Source of the DNA: Streptomyces spiralis
Lineage (GTDB): Bacteria > Actinomycetota > Actinomycetes > Streptomycetales > Streptomycetaceae
Reading direction: 5' to 3'
Length of the DNA stretch: 64,000 nt
Assembly: GCF_014654675.1 (NCBI RefSeq)
Contig: NZ_BNBC01000014.1
Location: 123,030 to 187,029 of the forward strand
Shown: one piece after another, positions 16,725 through 23,069 of the stretch
How positions within the stretch are numbered: position 1 is the first letter of the stretch
Layout of the letters: each line of letters starts with the position of its first letter
Made by a program: the position numbers and the translations under genes
Notes under the pieces: generated by a model
What the model saw: the letters and a program-made list of their open reading frames with translations, nothing else
Database searches by the model: none
Told to the model about the DNA's origin: nothing

Positions 16725-17102
16725 ATGAGCCCCGTCATCCATATCGACGTGCCCTGGCTGCTCCAGCGCCATGAGGAAGTGCTGCCGGACCAGCCCACGG
16801 TCAACGACTTCTCGGCCCTGGTGGCCGCCGTGGCCCGCCATCGCGTGGACCCGCCGCACCTCGGCGTGGACTCCGACCCCGCCTGGCGCGCCGCCGCGCT
16901 GCTGCACACCCTCGCCGTGCTCAAGCCCCTGCCCTCCGCCAACGCCCGCTTCGCCTGCGCGACGGCCGTGGCCTACATGTTCGTCAGCGGCGTGGGCATC
17001 GACCCGCCCTACGGCGCGCTCGTCGACCTCGCCCGTGACCTGATGAACGGCAAGACCGACGTCTACGGCGCCGCCGACCGGCTGCGCTCCTGGGAGATCT
17101 GA
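16725..17102 (+). CDS. Fic/Doc family toxin-like protein with degenerate active-site motif
   Basis: A 125-aa helical protein of Doc size (Doc is 126 aa). The overall pattern (AAALLHTLAVLKPLPSANAR, then a helix and GKTDVYGAADRL) aligns with Doc. The Fic motif HPFx(D/E)GN(K/G)R reads KPLPSANAR at residues 67-75: Asn73 and Arg75 remain, but the catalytic His, the Phe, the acidic residue and the loop glycine are replaced. Canonical AMP transfer or EF-Tu phosphorylation is therefore unlikely. It follows the antitoxin-like gene after 3 bp. It may be an inactive relative or use a different chemistry. Confidence 0.8.
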   Translation: MSPVIHIDVPWLLQRHEEVLPDQPTVNDFSALVAAVARHRVDPPHLGVDSDPAWRAAALLHTLAVLKPLPSANARFACATAVAYMFVSGVGIDPPYGALVDLARDLMNGKTDVYGAADRLRSWEI

Positions 17103-17459
17103 CGGCGCGTCCGCCGGCGTCGTGGCCCGCCTCGCCGTGGGGCCGCCCCCGGGCCGCCGACCGAGGGCGGGAGAAACGGGGTCGGCGGCCGTCGCGCGCA
17201 GGAGAGCCGCCGTCCTGCGCGGGGCCCCGGGCGACGGGGCCTGTTCCGAGGGGCCGACTCCAGTGCACCGCCCGGACGGCCGCGCCGGGAGCGTGCGCGG
17301 CCCGCCGATGCGTGCGTGTCCTTCACACGGGTCCGTGTACTTCACACAGGCACGCGTCCTTCACTCGGTGGCGCGTCCTTCACGCGGGGCGCACGCACGG
17401 CCTCGGCACCACCGGACGACCGGGCCGCTTCCGCCCGGGCGAGGAGCCGGCCGCGCCGG
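17103..17459. other. Intergenic gap after the Fic-like gene
   Basis: No supported gene is visible in this 357-bp stretch between convergent genes. It contains a 19-bp tandem repeat near its right half. Confidence 0.65.
17321..17396. repeat. Four-copy 19-bp tandem repeat starting with CTTCAC
   Basis: CTTCAC occurs at 17321, 17340, 17359 and 17378, exactly 19 bp apart. The rest of each unit is G/C-rich and partly conserved (for example GCGTC at the end of units two and three). It lies between the 3' ends of convergent genes. Confidence 0.75.
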
Positions 17460-18629
17460 TCAGGCGGTGTCCTCCACCAGATCGGCGACGCCGACGGTGG
17501 CCGGTCCGGCGTGCCCGGACAGGGCCAGGGTGAGGTCGAACTCCGCGAGCAGGCAGCGGATCACATGCTCCACGCCCGCCTGACCGTCCAGGCCGAGACC
17601 GTAGGCGTACGGCCGGCCCAGCAGCACCGCCCGGGCGCCCAGTGCGAGCGCCTTGAAGACGTCGTCGCCGGTGCGCACACCGCTGTCGAACAGCACGTCC
17701 AGCCGGTCGCCGACCGCGTCCACCACCCCCGGCAGCGCGTCGGCGGCGGCGACGGAACCGGCCACCTGGCGGCCGCCGTGGTTGGACACCACCACGCCGT
17801 CCATCCCGGCTTCGGCCGCGCGGCGAGCGTCGTCCGGGTGCAGGACCCCCTTCAGGACGATCGGTCCGTCCCAGTTCTCCCGCAGGAACGCCAGGTCCGG
17901 CCAGGTCTTGCCGGGGTCGGCGAACATGCCGACGAAGTGCAGCACCGCCGCGTTCGGGTCCTCGTGCACCGGCTTGGCCAGGCCCGAGAGGAAGGCCGGG
18001 TCGGAGAAGTAGTTGGCGGTGCCCACCCCGTGCAGGAACGGCAGATAGGCCTGGTCGAGGTCGCGGGGCCGCCAGGCCAGCAGCGGGGTGTCCAGGGTGA
18101 CCACCAGGACGCTGAACCCGGACGCCTTCGCCCGCTCCAGGAAGCTCCGCGTCACCTCGCGGTCCTTGGCCCAGTACAGCTGGAACCAGCGTTCGGCGTC
18201 CCCCATCGCCTCCGCGACCTGCTCCATGGGGGTGCTGGAGGCCGACGACAGGATGAACGGCACACTCTGCGCCGCGGCGGCCCGCGCGGCCGCCGGCTCC
18301 GCGTCCGGATGCATGATCGACAGCACCCCGACCGGCGCCAGGGCCAGCGGCGCGGGCAGCGTGCGGCCCAGCACCTCGACCGACAGATCGCGCTCGTGCA
18401 CGTCCCGCAGCATCCGCGGGACTATGCGGCGCCGGTCCAGGGCCGCCCGGTTGGCGCGGGCCGTGCTGCCGTTGCCCGCGCTGCCCGCCACATAGCCCAC
18501 CGGGCCCGGGCCGAGCCGCTGCTCGGTGAGCTCCTCCAGCCGGGTCAGATCGGTGGGCAGCCGGGGTACCGCGCCCGTCATCCCGTTCAGATAGATCTCG
18601 TACTGGAAGTCCGCCCAGTGCTTCGCCAT
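17460..18629 (-). CDS. FMN-dependent alpha-hydroxy-acid oxidase, lactate 2-monooxygenase-like
   Basis: A 389-aa cytosolic TIM-barrel flavoenzyme. The N-terminus (MAKHWADFQYEIYLNGM, GYVAGSAGNGST) matches lactate monooxygenase-type members. FMN/substrate residues are visible: FILSSASSTPMEQ, QLYWAKD, VVTLDTP, IVLKGVLHPDDA with the catalytic Lys, and VVSNHGGRQV with the catalytic His. Family members oxidise L-lactate or related 2-hydroxy acids, here probably with oxygen. ATG 18629 is chosen; the longer upstream frame has non-coding composition. It diverges from the protease inhibitor gene across a 414-bp gap. Confidence 0.88.
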   Translation of the reverse strand: MAKHWADFQYEIYLNGMTGAVPRLPTDLTRLEELTEQRLGPGPVGYVAGSAGNGSTARANRAALDRRRIVPRMLRDVHERDLSVEVLGRTLPAPLALAPVGVLSIMHPDAEPAAARAAAAQSVPFILSSASSTPMEQVAEAMGDAERWFQLYWAKDREVTRSFLERAKASGFSVLVVTLDTPLLAWRPRDLDQAYLPFLHGVGTANYFSDPAFLSGLAKPVHEDPNAAVLHFVGMFADPGKTWPDLAFLRENWDGPIVLKGVLHPDDARRAAEAGMDGVVVSNHGGRQVAGSVAAADALPGVVDAVGDRLDVLFDSGVRTGDDVFKALALGARAVLLGRPYAYGLGLDGQAGVEHVIRCLLAEFDLTLALSGHAGPATVGVADLVEDTA

Positions 18630-19043
18630 CCGTGCCCTCCCGCGTCTCGCCACCGGTCCGGTCCTGCGCTGCACGCCGACCATACCGGCCGGTAGGCACG
18701 GGTCGGCGCGCGGGGAGGCCCGGAGCAGGGCAGGCTCGAACATGAACACAAGGGGTCGCGGAGGGGTCCGCCCGGAGCGGGGGCGGAATGTTTCAGGACG
18801 ATTAACGAACACGGGTAATCCAGCCAACCGGCCGGATTCCGTGATCGACGGGCCCGTGGTTCGGGGGTTGGAACGTTCGATTTCCGTGACTTCACGCCAC
18901 TGATTCAATACGCAAGGTTACTGAAACCCGTGGGTCCGATTGGGAGTTCGGCGGCGGACTCGGCAGACTCCCGCTCGCCGGTCCGGCTCCCGTCCGAGTC
19001 GGACACGGCGTCTCTCATCGAAACCTGCGGAAGGAAGCACACA
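18630..19043. other. Divergent promoter region between the hydroxy-acid oxidase and the protease inhibitor
   Basis: No gene is visible. The right part is unusually A/T-rich for this genome (for example around 18800-18920), as expected for promoters. It contains a perfect GAACGTTC palindrome at 18871-18878. I could not assign definite -35/-10 pairs. Confidence 0.6.
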
Positions 19044-19478
19044 ATGCGGAACACCGCGCGCTGGGCCGCCACCCTCGGCCTGACGGCCACCGCCGTCTGC
19101 GGACCCCTCACCGGGGCCGCCCTCGCCACCCCGGCCGGCGCCACTGCCTCCCTGTACGCCCCGTCGGCCCTGGTGCTCACCGTGGGCCACGGGGACAGCG
19201 CCGCCACCGCGACCCCGGAACGCGCGGTCACCCTCACCTGCGCCCCCACGGCCTCCGGCACGCACCCGGCGGCCGTCGAGGCGTGCGCCGAACTGCGCGG
19301 CGCGAGCGGTGACTTCGACGCCCTGACGGCGGGCGGTGACGCGCTGTGCACCAAGGAGTACAACCCCGTGGTGGTCACCGCCGCCGGCGTCTGGCAGGGC
19401 AAGCGTGTCTCCTACGAGCGCACCTTCGCCAACGAGTGCGTGAAGAACGCTTCCGTCACAAGCGTCTTCGCGTTCTGA
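19044..19478 (+). CDS. Secreted subtilisin inhibitor-like (SSI family) protease inhibitor
   Basis: A 144-aa Streptomyces subtilisin-inhibitor family protein. The signal peptide (about 30 residues) ends near GAALATPAGA. The mature part begins like other members with SLYAPSALVLTVGHG and has the four cysteines that form two disulfides (TLTCAP, EACAEL, ALCTKEYNP, ANECVKNA). By alignment with SSI, where the reactive bond follows Met73 in CPM-VYDP, the P1 residue here is Lys in CTK-EYNP. That predicts inhibition of trypsin-like enzymes. GGAAGGAAG precedes the ATG. It is secreted and controls extracellular protease activity. Confidence 0.95.
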   Translation: MRNTARWAATLGLTATAVCGPLTGAALATPAGATASLYAPSALVLTVGHGDSAATATPERAVTLTCAPTASGTHPAAVEACAELRGASGDFDALTAGGDALCTKEYNPVVVTAAGVWQGKRVSYERTFANECVKNASVTSVFAF

Positions 19479-19571
19479 GAGACCGGGATCGCGCGGTCCC
19501 CGCGCAGCAGTGAAGGGTCCCGTGACTGGGGAGTGCGAGTCCCTGGCGCGGGGACCGGCGGCGATCTCGCA

Positions 19572-19615
19572 CCAGGGGCCGGCCGGGCGGAGTGGGGCCG
19601 CCCGCCGGCCCCTGG
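19572..19615 (+). terminator. Strong hairpin downstream of the protease inhibitor gene
   Basis: The outer arms CCAGGGGCCGG and CCGGCCCCTGG and inner arms CGGGCGG / CCGCCCG form an 18-bp stem with a single bulged C and a 7-nt loop. It lies about 95 bp after the inhibitor stop and could stop transcription from both sides. Confidence 0.75.
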
Positions 19616-19648
19616 CATCTTCGTGACAACAGGAAATCCGCGTGTCCT

Positions 19649-19817
19649 CTAGTGCCCCGGCAGGCAACGTTTGCCCGTCAAGGAGCGGCGTCCGGTGCGT
19701 GCTCTCGGCGTGCCGGCCGGAAGTCCTCGTACTGGACGTACTTGGGCTTTCGGTCGGTGCGGCGAGAGGGCGTGCCGGGCGTCGCGACGGGGCGAACGTT
19801 GCCTGTTGGGGCACTAG
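19649..19817. mobile_element. 169-bp MITE-like giant imperfect palindrome with CTAG ends
   Basis: The ends are inverted repeats. The left end starts CTAGTGCCCCGGCAGGCAAC and the right end, read in reverse complement, CTAGTGCCCCAACAGGCAAC. The match continues inward through GTT(T/C)GCCC and CTCTCG to near the centre at GTACTGGACGTAC, with one 5-nt insertion in the left arm. The whole element can form one long hairpin. There is no ORF inside. CTAG at both ends fits a YTAR-like target duplication as used by IS5-type transposases, but that is inference. The right-hand CTAG supplies the TAG stop of the CDGSH gene. Confidence 0.75.
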
Positions 19818-20038
19818 ACGCGCTCGCGGTGGCTGGTGTCGCACCACGGCCAGCGGCGGCTGCGGCGGCAGGTGCACAGGGCGACCCGGAACCGGTCGGA
19901 GCGGACCGTGGTGCCGTCCTCCAGCTCCACCTCGACCGGGCCGTCGACGAGGATCGGACCGCACCGCTGCATCGTCACCCGGCGAGGCGGGCCGGAGCGC
20001 CGGTCACCCCGCGGGGCCTCAGAGGGGACGTTCGGCAC
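19814..20038 (-). CDS. CDGSH-type iron-sulfur domain protein
   Basis: A 74-aa protein with the CDGSH [2Fe-2S] ligand pattern C-x-C-x9-C-D-x-x-H in CTCRRSRRWPWCDTSH, the usual three-Cys/one-His set. The Asp-Gly is Asp-Thr here. The start is GTG 20038, 20 bp inside the end of the methyltransferase gene, so translation is probably coupled. The stop codon TAG is formed by the terminal CTAG of the adjacent palindromic element, which may have cut off a few C-terminal residues. The role (electron transfer or cluster transfer) is not defined for such stand-alone bacterial proteins. Confidence 0.85.
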   Translation of the reverse strand: MPNVPSEAPRGDRRSGPPRRVTMQRCGPILVDGPVEVELEDGTTVRSDRFRVALCTCRRSRRWPWCDTSHRERV

Positions 20039-20672
20039 GGATGACCACCAGCTCTTCCTTCGCGTCGGCCGCGCCCAGCAGCCCCCGCTCCCGCAGCCAT
20101 CCCTGCCGGGAGCGCAGTACCGGGCCGAACGCGATCCAGCGGCGGCTCACGACGGCGGCCTTCAGGCCGGCCGCGCGCAGCAGGTACAGACTGCGGCCGG
20201 GGCCGCTCAGCGCGGACTGGACGAGCAGCAGCACACCGCCCGGCCGCAGCAGCTCGGGCCCGTCCCGGCAGATCCGGTCCAGCACGAGGCGCCCGTCGTC
20301 TCCGGCGTCCCAGGAGCGGGACCTGCCGTGCGGTGCGCGCCGGGCGTCGGGGGCCGGCATGTACGGCGGATTGGCCAGGACGACGTCGAAGGACAGCCCG
20401 CGCACCGGACCGAAGAGGTTCCCTCTGAGGGCGCGGATCCGGACCCCCGCCCGCCAGGCGTTGAGGCGGGCCGTCCACACCGCCCGCCAGGACACGTCCA
20501 CCGCCGTCACCTCGGCGCCCCGTCGCGCGGCGGCCAGCGCCAGTGCGCCGCTCCCGGTGCCCACGTCCAGGACCCGGGCGCCCGGCCGGAACGGCTCGCC
20601 GGACAGAACCTCGGCCAGCAGCGCGGTGTCGTCCTGCGGGGCGTAGACACCGGGAAGCACCAGTTCACTCAC
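20019..20672 (-). CDS. HemK2/MTQ2-like SAM-dependent methyltransferase
   Basis: A 217-aa class I methyltransferase. Motif I is VLDVGTGSGALALAAA, the acidic cofactor residue lies in VTAVDVSW, and the NPPY signature occurs in VVLANPPYMPAP. This identifies an amide N-methyltransferase of the HemK/PrmC group, which modifies Gln in release factors or similar proteins. It is shorter than PrmC because the N-terminal helical domain is missing, as in HemK2/MTQ2. It starts at GTG 20672. It is followed by the overlapping CDGSH gene and preceded 40 bp away by the redox enzyme, forming a three-gene minus-strand operon. Confidence 0.88.
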   Translation of the reverse strand: MSELVLPGVYAPQDDTALLAEVLSGEPFRPGARVLDVGTGSGALALAAARRGAEVTAVDVSWRAVWTARLNAWRAGVRIRALRGNLFGPVRGLSFDVVLANPPYMPAPDARRAPHGRSRSWDAGDDGRLVLDRICRDGPELLRPGGVLLLVQSALSGPGRSLYLLRAAGLKAAVVSRRWIAFGPVLRSRQGWLRERGLLGAADAKEELVVIRAERPL

Positions 20673-20712
20673 GTCCCGCGAATACCCCGCGGCTCACGAG
20701 ATATGAGCCTAT

Positions 20713-21735
20713 TCACGATATGCGGGCGATGTGTTCCGTCTGTGCGTCGAGCGGGACGCGCAGCGACGACCGGCCCGCCCGCCAGTCGGCGAGCAGCCGG
20801 CCGCCGAAGCGGTCCTCCAGATGCCCCGTCGCATCGATGCCGAAGGTGACGTCCGCTGCCAGCTGCGGTTCCTCCTCGAGCAGCCCGGCGATCACCTCGT
20901 GGCGCACGACCTGCTCGTGCACGGCGTCGGCCTCGACGTGCTCGTCGTAGAAGAACTCGGCGGCCGGGCCGGCGCCCGTGCGGCGCATCGCTTCGGCCAG
21001 CCGCCGGGAGCCGGGGGAGGAGGTGATCTCGACCGCGGCGAAGTGGCCCACCAGGGCGCCGCGCAGCTCGCGGTGCAGACCGAACAGGGACATCAGGTTC
21101 ACCGTGGCGAGGGCCTCGGCCGAGGCGGCGTCCAGATAGCGGCCGTACGTCGTGTCCAGGCCCAGGTCGTGCATCAGGTCGGCGAACAGCCGGGCGTGCA
21201 CCCGCTCCGCCCGCCCGCCCCCGTACTCGTCGAACTCCACCGCCGCCATGGCCGCCTTGGCCCGGCCCCACAGCCGGGGCAGCACCCAGGCGTGCGGGTC
21301 CGCCTCCTTGAGGTGGTACAGGGAGCGCTGGGCCGCGTACTCGCGCAGCTGCCACAGCTCGCCCTCGTCCCGCAGGTAGTGCGAGACGCCCGTGCCCCGG
21401 ACCGGCTCCACGAGCAGTTCGGCGAGCGCGTCGTCGAGGCCGGTGTGCCCGGGGGTGTCGGCGTACAGGGCGGCCAGGAAGCGCTGCTCCATCGCCGCGC
21501 GCACCCGCAGCAGATCGGGGTCCCACTCGTGGTCCCGGTCGGTGTCGGCGAAGCCGCGGTAGTGCAGCTCGTAACACAGGTACAGGGCGAGCTGGAGGTC
21601 GTCGCCGTACGCCCGCGCGCCGGCGACGTCCTCGACGCGGGGCGGCGGTCCGGCCCCCCGCAGGTATCCCGCCACGGCCGCGGAGACCGGACCCCGGGCG
21701 GCCGGCAGCGCGGGCCCTCGACGATCGTGCTCCAT
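20713..21735 (-). CDS. Iron-containing redox enzyme family protein (haem oxygenase-like fold)
   Basis: A 340-aa helical protein resembling the iron-containing, haem-oxygenase-fold oxygenase/oxidase family. Candidate metal ligands are E and H in YLCYELHYRGF, in HFAAVEITSSPGSRR, and in EFFYDEHVEADAVHEQVV. It is first in a presumed operon with the methyltransferase and the CDGSH protein. ATG 21735 is chosen because it opens with the usual short basic segment; an in-frame GTG at 21771 is also possible. Substrate unknown; N-oxygenation or C-C bond chemistry is known in relatives. Confidence 0.82.
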   Translation of the reverse strand: MEHDRRGPALPAARGPVSAAVAGYLRGAGPPPRVEDVAGARAYGDDLQLALYLCYELHYRGFADTDRDHEWDPDLLRVRAAMEQRFLAALYADTPGHTGLDDALAELLVEPVRGTGVSHYLRDEGELWQLREYAAQRSLYHLKEADPHAWVLPRLWGRAKAAMAAVEFDEYGGGRAERVHARLFADLMHDLGLDTTYGRYLDAASAEALATVNLMSLFGLHRELRGALVGHFAAVEITSSPGSRRLAEAMRRTGAGPAAEFFYDEHVEADAVHEQVVRHEVIAGLLEEEPQLAADVTFGIDATGHLEDRFGGRLLADWRAGRSSLRVPLDAQTEHIARIS

Positions 21736-21798
21736 GCGACGCAGGTACCCGCGGAACGCCCGGCCATCCACCGCGGCGCACCGTGCCGGGCGTGGCGT

Positions 21799-21996
21799 CT
21801 ACCGCTCCCGGTCGCCCTCGCCCTGGGACTCCTCCTGGGCGCGCTCGTTCGGAGTGATCGCCTCCGCGGCCTCGCCCAGGTGTCGCCGCTTCCGGGAGTC
21901 GTCGACGTCCGTCTCGGCGTTCTCGATCTCGTGCAGGATCTCACCGGCCGCGCTGTCGGGGCGGCCCTGACGCCGCCCGCCGTGCTGCTCACTCAT
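21799..21996 (-). CDS. Small charged hypothetical protein
   Basis: A 65-aa acidic/charged protein (MSEQHGGRRQGRPDSAAGE, then ILHEIENAETDVDDSRKRRH) without membrane spans or cysteines. AGGGAG lies at the right distance before ATG 21996. It ends 63 bp before the redox enzyme gene on the same strand. I do not recognise a family; composition and the Shine-Dalgarno support a real gene. Confidence 0.65.
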   Translation of the reverse strand: MSEQHGGRRQGRPDSAAGEILHEIENAETDVDDSRKRRHLGEAAEAITPNERAQEESQGEGDRER

Positions 21997-22115
21997 GACG
22001 CTCTCGTCTCCCTTTCGCCGTCTCGTGCGCACCGGGCCGGTGCGTACGGGCCGGTGGGTACCCGCCGCGGGGTCGTCCACGCCTTCCGGGAGGCCGTCCG
22101 ACCCGCGTGCATGCC

Positions 22116-22145
22116 TTGACGGGAATATAACCGCGGAGGCATATT
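22116..22145 (+). promoter_or_regulatory. Promoter with embedded inverted repeat for the ArsR-family gene
   Basis: TTGACG (22116-22121), an 18-bp spacer and CATATT (22140-22145). The expected transcription start falls at or next to the GTG at 22152, so the mRNA is probably leaderless. AATAT (22124-22128) and ATATT (22141-22145) form an inverted repeat across the spacer and -10, a likely ArsR operator. Confidence 0.65.
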
Positions 22146-22151
22146 GGAGCC

Positions 22152-22502
22152 GTGTCCGACGCCGCTCTCTGGTCCGCGCTCGCCGACCCCCACCGACGTG
22201 CCATCGTCACCCTTCTCCTCGAGCGGCCGCGGCCGGTGGGTGAGATCGTTCGCGCGTGTGGCCTGAGCCAGCCGAGCACCTCGAAGCATCTGCGGGTGCT
22301 GCGCGACGCGGGTCTGGTGCGGGTGCGGCAGGACGCGCAGCGTCGGGTCTACGCCCTCGACCCGGCCCCGATGGCCGCACTGGACGCCTGGCTCGCCCCG
22401 TACCGCAAGCTCTGGAACGAGAGCCTCGACGCGCTGGGACGCCGTCTCGACGCGGCACCGGACGACCCCCGGGAACCACCTCCGCACCCTGAGAAGGACT
22501 GA
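22152..22502 (+). CDS. ArsR-family transcriptional regulator
   Basis: A 116-aa winged helix-turn-helix repressor (LWSALADPHRRAIVTLLLE, IVRACGLSQPSTSKHLRVLRDAGLVRV). There is no CxC metal site in the recognition helix, so it belongs to the non-metal branch that usually pairs with an AHSA1/SRPBCC gene, as here: the partner starts 5 bp downstream. The GTG start lies at the predicted transcription start point. An inverted repeat over the promoter suggests autoregulation. Confidence 0.92.
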   Translation: MSDAALWSALADPHRRAIVTLLLERPRPVGEIVRACGLSQPSTSKHLRVLRDAGLVRVRQDAQRRVYALDPAPMAALDAWLAPYRKLWNESLDALGRRLDAAPDDPREPPPHPEKD

Positions 22503-22507
22503 TCCCC

Positions 22508-23050
22508 ATGCCCGCCGACCTCACCGGCAGCTACGTCACGCTCGACGACGGTCGCCCCGCCGTCCGCTTCAGCCGCACCTACGACCACCCCGTGGAGCGC
22601 GTCTGGCGCTTCGTGACCGACCCGGACGAACTGTCCGAGTGGTTCCCCTCCCGCGCCGAGATCGACCTGCGTCCCGGCGGCGCCATCACGTTCAGCGGCG
22701 ACCCGAACATGCCGGAGTCGACCGGCCGCGTGCTCGCCGTCGACCCGCCCCGGCACCTCTCCTTCGACTGGGGCGGCGACGAACTCCGCTTCGACCTGGA
22801 GGAGCTCGACGACAAGCGCACCCGCTTCACCCTCACCAACGTGCTGAGCGCCGAGAACACGGCCGCGCGCAACGGCGCCGGCTGGGAGGTCTGCCTGTCC
22901 GCCCTGGACGCGAAGGCACGAGGCGAGCGCGTCGAGGGCCCGCACGCCGGGGTCCACTCGGCGTGGCAGGGCTTCTACGAGGGTTACCTCGCGGCCGGAC
23001 TCCCTTCCGGGGCTCCGGTCCCCGGCGTGGACCGGCCCTCGGCGGACTGA
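22508..23050 (+). CDS. SRPBCC (AHSA1-like) family protein
   Basis: A 180-aa START-like fold protein. Strands and helices are typical of AHSA1: FSRTYDHPVERVWRFVTDPDELSEWFP, RPGGAITF, LSFDWGGDELRFDLEEL and GWEVCLSALDA near the C-terminal helix. It binds a hydrophobic ligand or acts as an activator in relatives; no catalytic residue set can be read. It is cotranscribed with the ArsR gene, which probably represses both. Confidence 0.9.
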   Translation: MPADLTGSYVTLDDGRPAVRFSRTYDHPVERVWRFVTDPDELSEWFPSRAEIDLRPGGAITFSGDPNMPESTGRVLAVDPPRHLSFDWGGDELRFDLEELDDKRTRFTLTNVLSAENTAARNGAGWEVCLSALDAKARGERVEGPHAGVHSAWQGFYEGYLAAGLPSGAPVPGVDRPSAD

Positions 23051-23069
23051 CCGGTCCGGCCCGGACGCC

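Noticed and set aside
17321..17396. CRISPR-like array
   Set aside because: Units are 19 bp and fully tandem with no separate unique spacers of constant length; no cas genes are in the window.
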